NCBI GenBank assembly: GCA_046566095.1
Contig: JBKHXI010000166.1
Location: 1 to 7,598 of the forward strand
DNA from: CAMPJU01 sp046566095
GTDB taxonomy: Bacteria; Pseudomonadota; Gammaproteobacteria; Xanthomonadales; Xanthomonadaceae
Length of the DNA stretch: 7,598 nucleotides
Direction: 5' to 3'
Shown: positions 1 through 6,301 of the stretch, one piece after another
Layout of the letters: each line of letters begins with the position of its first letter
Position numbering within the stretch: the first letter of the stretch is position 1
Notes under the pieces: model-generated
Database searches by the model: none
What the model saw: the letters and a program-made list of their open reading frames with translations, nothing else
Told to the model about the DNA's origin: nothing
Program-made: the position numbers and the translations under genes

Positions 1-16
1 ACAGTGAAAGTCGATT

Positions 17-40
17 GCAGGAGGGGCTTCAGCCCCGACC
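17..40 (+). repeat. REP-like (SMAG/GTAG-type) repeat, copy 1
   Basis: This 24-base element has the layout of the short GTAG-headed REP/SMAG repeats of Stenotrophomonas and relatives: an AGGAG head, a palindrome and a GACC tail. The palindrome is perfect: GGGGCT (23-28), a TC loop, then AGCCCC (31-36). The head reads GCAGG instead of the usual GTAGG. It faces copy 2 tail-to-tail across 14 bases. The family assignment is from memory of the consensus; the hairpin is seen directly. Confidence 0.75.
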
Positions 41-54
41 GGCGGAGGCGACTG

Positions 55-80
55 GGTCGCAGCTGACGCAGCGCCTACAG
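55..80 (-). repeat. REP-like (SMAG/GTAG-type) repeat, copy 2, inverted
   Basis: Read on the minus strand, this begins CTGTAGG and ends TGCGACC, with a GCTG-CGT-CAGC hairpin in the middle. Over the 24-base core starting at GTAGG it differs from copy 4 (7556-7579) at only two positions. It lies in opposite orientation to its neighbours on both sides, which is the inverted-dimer arrangement typical of REP elements. Confidence 0.75.
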
Positions 81-107
81 TTCCTGCATGAAACGCGGCT
101 GTCCGCC

Positions 108-129
108 GTAGGAGCAGCAAACTGCGACC
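108..129 (+). repeat. REP-like (SMAG/GTAG-type) repeat, copy 3
   Basis: This 22-base copy starts GTAGGAGC and ends CTGCGACC. Its short hairpin has GCAG and CTGC arms around a CAAA loop. The centre is two bases shorter than in copies 2 and 4, but pairing of the arms is kept. It is head-to-head with copy 2 across 27 bases. Confidence 0.7.
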
Positions 130-152
130 CCGGCACCGTCGCGAGGCAACCC

Positions 153-190
153 GAAAAGAAACGGCCGGCGGGGTTTCCCCCGCCGGCCGT
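153..190 (-). terminator. Rho-independent terminator of the TonB-dependent receptor gene
   Basis: A perfect 13-base-pair inverted repeat (161-173 with 178-190) encloses the four-base loop 174-177. On the minus strand the hairpin is followed directly by the U-rich run TTCTTTTC (160 down to 153). It begins about 20 bases after the receptor stop codon. A long GC stem followed by a U-tract on the correct strand is the standard intrinsic terminator. On the plus strand no U-tract follows, so it is directional. Confidence 0.93.
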
Positions 191-209
191 GGTCCATCTC
201 ACAGCCCGC

Positions 210-3119
210 TCAGAACCGCAGGCCGGCCCGCACGTACCAGAAGCGCCCGCCCGGGATGTCGTAGGTCGAGGCGTCGTAGCCGTTGAGCGAGCACGACAGG
301 CAGATCGGCGGATCCTGGTCGAAGGCGTTGTTCACGCCTGCCAGCAGTTCCAGGCCGCGCATCCAGTCGAACCGGTAGCCGAGCTGGAAGTCGTGGTAGG
401 TGGTCGCGTCGAGCACGTTCTGGTTGCGCGCAGGGTCGCTGCACACGCGGAAGCTGCGTGCCCGTCCGCAGGTCTCGCGCAGTTCGGAGATGTGGCGGAT
501 GGTCCAGGAAGCCGACCAGGCGTCGCGCTGCCAGTCGGTGACGAAGGTCGAGGTCCATTCCGGGATCGCGCTGTTGTTCACCTCCACGCCCGGCCCCTGC
601 GGCTGCCGCTGCCCGGCCGCGCCGCGCGCCTCGTACTCGCCCACGAAGGTATTGCGCCAGCTGGCCTTGAACTTGCCCAGCGCGCTGTCCGGGAAGGTCC
701 AGAACAGGTCCACGTCCCAGCCGTCGGTGGTGATCGAACTCAGATTCGTCAGGCGGTTGGCGAAGCTGTTGATGGCGCCGGTGGACGCGCGGGTGATGCC
801 GTCGCAGAACTTCGGATCGAGCGTGCGCACGCACAGGTTGAGCTGGGTCTGCGCGTCCACGGCCTGGATGCCGCCCTCGATCTCGTGGCGGTAGAAGGTC
901 ACTTCCACGTCCACGCGTTCGGCCACGGACGAGTTCTCGAAGATGCTCGGACTCCATACCAGGCCTGCGGTGAAGCTGTCGGCGGTCTCCGGCTCCAGGT
1001 CGCGGTTGCCGCCGGTGACCACCGAGATCTGCGGGTTGGGCTGGGCGTACCCCGGCGGCACGCCGAGGGTGCGGCAATTGGCCAGCAGCGACGGGTCCTG
1101 CAGCGGCTCGGTGCACGGGTCGGCGATGACCGCGTCGAAGCGGCTCGCCGAACCGAACAGCTCGCCGATCGACGGCGCGCGGAAACCTTCCGCGAAGGTG
1201 GCGCGCAGCAGCAGCTCGTCCACCACCTGCCAGCGCAGGCCGAGCTTGCCGGTGAATTCCCCGCCGAAGGTCGAGTAGTCGGAATAGCGCCCGGCCAGGC
1301 TCAGGTCCAGGCTCTTGCCGAACGGGGAGTCGACGAACAGCGGCAGGTTGAACTCGGTGTAGACCTCGCTGACGTCGTATTCGCCCGCCGTGGGGCGGGA
1401 GGGCACGCCGTTGTAGAAGCCCGCCACCGTCAGCGCATCGGGCTGGTAGTAGCCCTCGTAGCGCCGATGCTCGATGCCGCCGGCGAACGAGAGCGGCCCC
1501 GCCCACAGGTCCAGCAGGTCGCCGGAGATGTTGGCCGTGGCCTGCAGCAGGGTGTTTTCGCTTTCGTCGCGCACCACGGGCTGGATGAAGGCCAGCATCG
1601 CCGGGGTGATGGTGCCCGGCCCCCCGAAGATGTTGAGCGGCGTGCAGCCGGCGACCGCGGCGCAGGCCGCCGGATCGCCGAGCGCAAGCGCGATGTTGCG
1701 GATATCGTAGCTGCCGAAGTTGGTCTGCTCGGCCCGGTTCTCGCTGTACGCCAGGTTGACGTCCCAGAACCAGGTGCGGGCGCCCGCCTCGAACACGCCC
1801 TCCAGCCCGGTCCCGACGTACCAGGTGTCGACTTCCTGCTCGAACACGCGCGGCCCGCCTTCGACCGGCCGCCGGCCGATCAGGAACAGGTTGCGCTGCG
1901 CCGCAGGAGTGCTCAGGCGCGCATCCAGGTCGAATCCGAACGGATTGAACGGGTTGAGGCGGGAAATGAAGATGTTGTCCGCGCGCGGGTTCCCGGTGCC
2001 GGCCGACAGGCCGAGGAAAATCGGCTCGGGCGCGGCCTGGTTGATCGACTTGCGCCGGTTGTACAGGCCCTTGACGTACCAGCTGCTGCTGTCGCTGATG
2101 TCGAAGCGGAACTGGCCGAACAGTCCGGCGCGCTCGGACGGCGTGACCACCAGGTTGAACGGGGAGAAGTTGAAGCGGTCGGCATTGGTGAAGCAGTGGT
2201 AGTCGTCGGTCCGGGTGCAGCCGGTCTGCGTCGGGTTGTAGAAGGGATTGCTGGCGCCGTCGTTCGGCGTCAGGTCGTGGGTCACGCCGGTGTTGGGGTT
2301 GCGGAAGACGAAGCGGCCGGTCGGCGTGCCCGAGCTGCCGAAGGTGACGCCGGTGCCCGGCACCGGGAACCGCGACTGCTCGCGGTCGGCGGAACTCACC
2401 CGCTCCTGGTTGGTGTAGCTGGCGCCGAGGAACAGGTTGCTGCGCGCGCCGTTCCAGCCCCAGGCGATGTCGGCCTTGCCGGTCTCGCCGTCGCCGGCCT
2501 CGTACTCGCCGTACTGGACGCTGATCGAGGCGCCGTCGAAATCCTTGCGGGTGATGATGTTGACCACGCCGGCGATGGCGTCGGAGCCGTACAGCGCCGA
2601 GGCGCCGTCCTCCAGCACTTCGATCCGGTCGACGATCGCCAGCGGAATGGTGTTGAGGTCCACCGCCGCGCCCACGCCCGAGGCCGAGGCCTCGTTGACC
2701 CAACGCATGCCGTCGACCAGCACCAGCACGCGCCGCGAGCCCAGGTGCCGCAGGTCGACCTGGGACGAGCCCGCGCCCACGCCGCTGCCGTCGGGCGGGA
2801 AGCCGAAGTTGCCCGAGGAGTTGAACTTGGTGTTGAGGGCCGAGCCGGAGGCGGTCAGCGCCTGCACGACCTCGCCGATCGAGGTCAGGCCGGTGCGGTC
2901 GATGTCCTCGCGGGTGACGGTCTGCACCGGCACCTGGCCCTCGACCTCGGCCTTCTTGATGCGCGATCCGGTCACCTGCACCCGGTCGAGGGTGGTGGCG
3001 CGGGTTTCGGCTTCGGTGGCGTCCTGGGCGGCGACGATGCCGGGGACGGCGAGCAGCAGCGACAGCTGGACGGCGGCATAGAGCCGGGTGCGGGGCCGCA
3101 TGCGGGGTATGGCAGACAT
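210..3119 (-). CDS. TonB-dependent outer-membrane receptor
   Basis: This encodes a 969-residue outer-membrane transporter that would import an unidentified ligand (a siderophore or another large nutrient) using energy from TonB-ExbBD. Residues 1-31 form a Sec signal peptide: a basic start, a Leu-rich core, and likely cleavage after VAA. A TonB-box-like segment, LDRVQVTGSRI, lies at 44-54. The plug spans about 57-196, with RRVLVLVDG (129-137) and DRIEVLEDGASALYGSDAIA followed by GVVNIITR (164-191), both hallmark plug motifs. The rest is a beta-barrel ending in WYVRAGLRF, whose final Phe fits the BAM assembly signal. No N-terminal STN signalling domain is present, so it is probably a plain transporter and not a FecA-type transducer. 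Twelve cysteines fall in six close pairs. The start at 3119 is chosen because a good Shine-Dalgarno sequence and the signal peptide fit there; the frame stays open far upstream only as antisense of slt. Family is very sure; substrate is unknown. Confidence 0.95.
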   Translation of the reverse strand: MSAIPRMRPRTRLYAAVQLSLLLAVPGIVAAQDATEAETRATTLDRVQVTGSRIKKAEVEGQVPVQTVTREDIDRTGLTSIGEVVQALTASGSALNTKFNSSGNFGFPPDGSGVGAGSSQVDLRHLGSRRVLVLVDGMRWVNEASASGVGAAVDLNTIPLAIVDRIEVLEDGASALYGSDAIAGVVNIITRKDFDGASISVQYGEYEAGDGETGKADIAWGWNGARSNLFLGASYTNQERVSSADREQSRFPVPGTGVTFGSSGTPTGRFVFRNPNTGVTHDLTPNDGASNPFYNPTQTGCTRTDDYHCFTNADRFNFSPFNLVVTPSERAGLFGQFRFDISDSSSWYVKGLYNRRKSINQAAPEPIFLGLSAGTGNPRADNIFISRLNPFNPFGFDLDARLSTPAAQRNLFLIGRRPVEGGPRVFEQEVDTWYVGTGLEGVFEAGARTWFWDVNLAYSENRAEQTNFGSYDIRNIALALGDPAACAAVAGCTPLNIFGGPGTITPAMLAFIQPVVRDESENTLLQATANISGDLLDLWAGPLSFAGGIEHRRYEGYYQPDALTVAGFYNGVPSRPTAGEYDVSEVYTEFNLPLFVDSPFGKSLDLSLAGRYSDYSTFGGEFTGKLGLRWQVVDELLLRATFAEGFRAPSIGELFGSASRFDAVIADPCTEPLQDPSLLANCRTLGVPPGYAQPNPQISVVTGGNRDLEPETADSFTAGLVWSPSIFENSSVAERVDVEVTFYRHEIEGGIQAVDAQTQLNLCVRTLDPKFCDGITRASTGAINSFANRLTNLSSITTDGWDVDLFWTFPDSALGKFKASWRNTFVGEYEARGAAGQRQPQGPGVEVNNSAIPEWTSTFVTDWQRDAWSASWTIRHISELRETCGRARSFRVCSDPARNQNVLDATTYHDFQLGYRFDWMRGLELLAGVNNAFDQDPPICLSCSLNGYDASTYDIPGGRFWYVRAGLRF

Positions 3120-3128
3120 CGTCTCTCT

Positions 3129-3134
3129 CTCCCT
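3129..3134 (-). promoter_or_regulatory. Shine-Dalgarno sequence of the receptor gene
   Basis: On the minus strand AGGGAG is followed by a GA-repeat, with nine bases between GGAG and the ATG at 3119. It fixes the receptor start against both the longer open frame upstream and the internal Met at residue 7. By contrast, the slt and SDR genes on the other strand have no usable Shine-Dalgarno sequence. Confidence 0.8.
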
Positions 3135-3219
3135 GAAATGCAATCGTCTGGGGCGCCCGGGGACGCCTGTTCGTGGTCGTATCGGACCGCGCGGCCCCCT
3201 GTCGCCCGCGCGTCGCCTA

Positions 3220-3249
3220 TTTGTAAACATTCCGTTCAGGTAAATGCAA
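3220..3249 (-). promoter_or_regulatory. Candidate sigma70-type promoter of the receptor gene
   Basis: In the only AT-rich stretch of the divergent region, the minus strand shows TTGCAT (3249-3244) as a -35 and TACAAA (3225-3220) as a -10, separated by 18 bases. Each hexamer matches its consensus at four of six positions. It would give a leader of roughly 90-95 bases before the receptor ATG. No Fur box is evident to the eye. The placement is an inference from composition and partial consensus. Confidence 0.45.
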
Positions 3250-3301
3250 GCGGTGGTGCAGCATCGGCCGGCGTCGGCGCATGGGCCGGTGCAGCCGTGT
3301 A

Positions 3302-3324
3302 GGCGGCGCGAACGGTCCGCCGCC
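3302..3324. repeat. 7-bp inverted repeat upstream of the slt -10 box
   Basis: GGCGGCG (3302-3308) and CGCCGCC (3318-3324) form a perfect inverted repeat with a nine-base spacer. It overlaps where the -35 region of the slt promoter would lie (about 3312-3317), so it could be a protein-binding site. In DNA this GC-rich such a repeat can also arise by chance. Confidence 0.3.
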
Positions 3325-3334
3325 GGGGCTCGCC

Positions 3335-3340
3335 TATAGT
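3335..3340 (+). promoter_or_regulatory. -10 box for leaderless slt transcript
   Basis: TATAGT matches the sigma70 -10 consensus at five of six positions and stands seven bases before the ATG at 3348. Transcription would therefore begin at or next to the start codon. There is no Shine-Dalgarno sequence and no convincing -35. This spacing is typical of leaderless genes and also supports the chosen slt start. Confidence 0.65.
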
Positions 3341-3347
3341 CCCCGGC

Positions 3348-5360
3348 ATGCACCCGTCCCGCCCCCCGCGCACCGGTCTGCCCGCGTACCCGGCGTTCCC
3401 CGCATCCCCGGCGCCCACCCGGCCGAGACTGGCGCGCCTGGCGTTCGGCCTGCTCGCCTGCGTGCTGGCACCGCTGGCCCAGGCCCGGGACGCCGCCGAC
3501 GACGCCCGCCTGCGCGCGGCGATCGAGGACGCCGAGCGCGGCCGCTTCGACGCCGCCGCCCATGCCGGCGTCCGCGACCACCCGGCCTTCGGCTGGGTCG
3601 AGTACGCGGCCCTGGCGCGCGAGCTCGACACCCTGGCGCCGCAGCGGGGCCTGGATTTCCTGGCGCGGTATCGCGGGCAGGCGGTGGCCGATGCGTTCCG
3701 CCGGAACTGGCTGGCGTCGCTGGCGCGCCGCGGCGACTGGACCAGCTTCCGCGCGGCCTGGGACGCGGCGACCGACGACACCGCGCTGCGCTGCCACGAA
3801 CTGCAGGCGCGCAACGCCGCCGGCGCACTGGACGAAGCCTGGGTACAGGCCGCGCGCGGGATCTGGATGTCCGCCGCAGGCCCGCTGCCCGCCGCCTGCG
3901 ACCCGGTGTTCGCCGCCCTGGACGCGCGCGGCGCGCTGGGGCCTGCATTGCGCTGGGAGCGGCTGGAGAAGGCCGCCGCCGCCTGGGAGCCCGCCGCCAT
4001 GCGCGCGGCAGCGCGCGGGCTGCCCGAACCCGAGCGGGCGCTCGCCGAGGACTACGCGGCCTTCGTCGAGTGGCCGCACGAGCGGGCGCTGGCCTGGCCG
4101 AAGAACGACCGCAGCCGCCGCATCGCCGCCCACGGGCTGGCGAAGCTGGGCAAGGACGACCCGGACCGCGCCGAGCGCCTGCTGCCGCGCTACGCCTCCG
4201 CGCTGGGCATGGGCGAGGCCGAGCGCGGCATCGTGCTGTACCAGGTGGCGCTGTGGACGGTCGCCTCCTACCTGCCGGACTCGGCGCGGCGGCTGAACCT
4301 GGTGCCCGACAGCGCCTACGACGAACGCCTGCACGAGTGGCGGGTGCGCGAGGCGATGGCCCGCTCCGACTGGCCGGCCGCGCTGGCGGCGATCCGGAAG
4401 ATGGGTGCGGCCCAGCGCGCCGATTCGCGCTGGACCTATTTCGAGGGCCGGCTGGCGGAGCTCACCGGCGACCCGGTCAGCGCCCGCGCGAAGTACGAGG
4501 CGGCCGCGCGCGAACCGCAGTTCCACGGCTTCCTGGCCGCCGACCGCATCGACCGCCCCTATGCGCTGTGCCCGCTGGAGCCGCCGGCGAACCCGGCGCT
4601 GCGGGCCCAGGTCGCGCGCGACCCGGCGATCGTGCGGGCGATGGCCCTGTACCGCATCGACCGGCCGTCCTGGGCGGTGCGCGAATGGCAGGACGCGCTG
4701 TCGCGCTTCGACGACGCCCGCCGCCAGCTGGCGGTCGCCGTCGCCCAGGACAACCGCTGGTACGACCGCGCGGTGTTCTCGCTGGGCCGCGACAAGCCGG
4801 AGGAACTGCGTCTGTACACGCTGCGCTTCCCGCTCGACTACGAGGCCGCGATCCGGCGCGAGGCCGCGCGCAACCGGCTCGACCCGGCCTTCGTCGCCGC
4901 CGAGATCCGCGCCGAGAGCGTCTTCAACCCGCGCGCGCGTTCCCCGGCCGACGCGCGCGGGCTGATGCAGATCCTGCCGGCGACCGGGGCCGGCATCGCC
5001 CGCCGGCTCGGCCGCCCCTGGGGCGGACCGGAATCGCTGTACGACCCGGACACCAACATCGCGCTCGGCACCGCCTACCTGCGCCAGCGCCTGGACGAGC
5101 ACGGCGCCGCCTATTTCGCCATCGCCGCCTACAACGCCGGCCCGGCGCCGCTGGCGCGCTGGAAGTCGCAGCGCCCGGGCATGGACCCGGACTTCTGGAT
5201 CGAGACCATCAGCTACCGCGAGACCCGCGAGTACGTGGCGCGGGTGCTGGCCTTCAGCGTGATCTACGACTGGCGCCTGGACGGCGACGCGCTGCCGGTG
5301 ACCGCGCGCATGCAGGGCCGCGCCGGCGGCCCGCGCAAGCGCTTCGCCTGCCCGGCCTGA
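3348..5360 (+). CDS. slt: Soluble lytic murein transglycosylase (Slt70 type)
   Basis: This 670-residue periplasmic enzyme would cleave the MurNAc-GlcNAc beta-1,4 bond of peptidoglycan, leaving 1,6-anhydro-MurNAc ends. It is close in length to E. coli Slt70 (645). Residues 1-46 are a signal sequence with a Pro-rich first 27 residues and a likely cleavage after AQA at 46. About 47-430 is an Ala-rich helical region matching the superhelical U and L domains of Slt70. The SLT catalytic domain (about 498-640) is complete: catalytic Glu523 in RAESVFNP, GLMQI at 538-542 (15 residues on, the same spacing as E. coli Glu478), AYNAGP at 594-599 and ETREYV near the end. It is followed 25 bases later by the SDR gene. 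The start is supported by the adjacent -10 box; no later in-frame Met precedes the signal sequence. Function is very sure; the symbol rests on Slt70 similarity. Confidence 0.95.
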   Translation: MHPSRPPRTGLPAYPAFPASPAPTRPRLARLAFGLLACVLAPLAQARDAADDARLRAAIEDAERGRFDAAAHAGVRDHPAFGWVEYAALARELDTLAPQRGLDFLARYRGQAVADAFRRNWLASLARRGDWTSFRAAWDAATDDTALRCHELQARNAAGALDEAWVQAARGIWMSAAGPLPAACDPVFAALDARGALGPALRWERLEKAAAAWEPAAMRAAARGLPEPERALAEDYAAFVEWPHERALAWPKNDRSRRIAAHGLAKLGKDDPDRAERLLPRYASALGMGEAERGIVLYQVALWTVASYLPDSARRLNLVPDSAYDERLHEWRVREAMARSDWPAALAAIRKMGAAQRADSRWTYFEGRLAELTGDPVSARAKYEAAAREPQFHGFLAADRIDRPYALCPLEPPANPALRAQVARDPAIVRAMALYRIDRPSWAVREWQDALSRFDDARRQLAVAVAQDNRWYDRAVFSLGRDKPEELRLYTLRFPLDYEAAIRREAARNRLDPAFVAAEIRAESVFNPRARSPADARGLMQILPATGAGIARRLGRPWGGPESLYDPDTNIALGTAYLRQRLDEHGAAYFAIAAYNAGPAPLARWKSQRPGMDPDFWIETISYRETREYVARVLAFSVIYDWRLDGDALPVTARMQGRAGGPRKRFACPA

Positions 5361-5373
5361 GACCGGCGGCGCG

Positions 5374-5379
5374 TAGACT
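5374..5379 (+). promoter_or_regulatory. -10 box for leaderless transcript of the SDR gene
   Basis: TAGACT lies six bases before the ATG at 5386, in the 25-base gap after slt. It keeps the first two bases, the fourth and the last of TATAAT. The GGGG between the box and the ATG is too close to act as a Shine-Dalgarno sequence. With the matching arrangement at slt this suggests a second leaderless promoter inside the gene cluster. No -35 is visible. Confidence 0.5.
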
Positions 5380-5385
5380 GGGGCC

Positions 5386-6288
5386 ATGAACGCGCGTCAC
5401 GTGGTGATCCTCGGCGGCACCGGCTTCGTCGGCCGGCACCTGGCCGAGCGCCTGCTCGAGGACGGCGCCCGGGTGGTGGTGCCCAGCCGCGGCGGCGGCC
5501 GGCCGGAGCGGCCGGGACTGCCGACCGGCGCGGAACTGCGGCGCGGCGACGTGTACGACCCGGGCTTCCTGGCAGACGCCTTCGCCGGCGCCGACGCGGT
5601 GGTCAACCTGACGGGGGTCCTCAACGAGCGCGGCGACGACGGCAGCGGCTTCGAGCGGGTGTTCGTGACCCTGGCCGCGCGCATGGTCGAGGCCATGCGC
5701 GCGGCCGGCGTGCGCCGGCTGCTGCAGATGAGCGCGCTGCACGCCGCCCCCGACGCCCCCAGCCACTACCTGCAGGCGCGCGGCCGCGCCGAGGCACTGG
5801 TGCGCGACTCGGGCCTGGACTGGACCCTGTTCCGGCCGTCGGTGATCGCCGGTCCCGGCGACGGACTGTTCTGCCGCTTCGCCGGCCTGCTGCGGTTCGC
5901 GCCGGTACTGCCGATCGGCCGTGCCGACGCCTGCTTCCAGCCGGTGTGGGTGGAGGACGTGGCCGAGGCCTTCGCCCGCGCGCTCGGGCAAGCGGGCACC
6001 ATCGGCCGCAGCTACGACCTGGTCGGCCCGGAGCGCTACACCCTGCGCCGGATCGTGGAGATGACCGCCGAGGCCTGCGGCCGCAACCGGCTGGTGCTGG
6101 CGCTGCCCGACTGGCTCGGCCGGCTGCAGGCGGAGGTCGGCGAACTGCTGCCCGGCAAGCCGATCAGCCGCGACAACTGGCGTTCGCTGCAGCTGGATTC
6201 GACCAGCGACGACAACGGCCTGCCGCGGCTCGGCATCGAGCCCACCGCGGTCGCGCCGCGGCTGCCCGAAATCCTGGGCCTGGCATGA
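5386..6288 (+). CDS. NAD(P)-binding atypical SDR, NDUFA9-like (complex I NAD(P)H-binding family)
   Basis: This 300-residue protein has an N-terminal Rossmann fold: strand HVVILGGTGFVGRHL with the GxxGxxG motif at 10-16. The acidic GDVYD (54-58) and VVNLTGVLNE (72-81) follow, placed as in extended and atypical SDRs. MSAL (115-118) and SHYLQARGRAE (126-136) correspond to the active-site strand and the YxxxK helix, but Lys is replaced by Arg132 after Tyr128. LFRPSVIAGPGD (about 147-158) is typical of the NDUFA9-like/COG0702 group. Such proteins bind NAD(P)H; in mitochondria NDUFA9 is an accessory complex I subunit, whereas free-standing bacterial members have no settled reaction. No signal peptide or membrane segment is seen, so it is probably cytoplasmic. 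It sits between slt and cca, 25 and 13 bases away. The family is confident; the reaction is not known. A sugar-nucleotide epimerase is less likely. Confidence 0.85.
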   Translation: MNARHVVILGGTGFVGRHLAERLLEDGARVVVPSRGGGRPERPGLPTGAELRRGDVYDPGFLADAFAGADAVVNLTGVLNERGDDGSGFERVFVTLAARMVEAMRAAGVRRLLQMSALHAAPDAPSHYLQARGRAEALVRDSGLDWTLFRPSVIAGPGDGLFCRFAGLLRFAPVLPIGRADACFQPVWVEDVAEAFARALGQAGTIGRSYDLVGPERYTLRRIVEMTAEACGRNRLVLALPDWLGRLQAEVGELLPGKPISRDNWRSLQLDSTSDDNGLPRLGIEPTAVAPRLPEILGLA

Positions 6289-6301
6289 GGCTGCGCCCGG
6301 C

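Noticed and set aside
199..2703. Minus-strand open frame of 834 codons in a different frame within the receptor gene
   Set aside because: It overlaps the well-supported receptor frame, is dominated by Arg and Pro, lacks motifs, and has no plausible ribosome-binding context.
15..3302. Plus-strand open frame of 1095 codons antisense to the receptor gene
   Set aside because: It begins inside a REP-like repeat, runs antisense across the whole receptor gene and its terminator, and is an Arg/Ala/Val/Gly-rich translation with no recognisable domain. Strong G/C preference at third positions of the real gene removes stops from this frame.
3447..3461. Possible lipoprotein lipobox LLAC in the Slt signal sequence
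   Set aside because: Cys38 lies in the middle of the hydrophobic core, and a better type I site (AQA before residue 47) follows. Slt70-type enzymes are usually soluble periplasmic proteins.
3120..5387. Upstream continuation of the receptor frame antisense to slt
   Set aside because: The signal peptide, Shine-Dalgarno sequence and candidate promoter all place the start at 3119. The upstream part is antisense to a fully conserved lytic transglycosylase and resembles no known domain.
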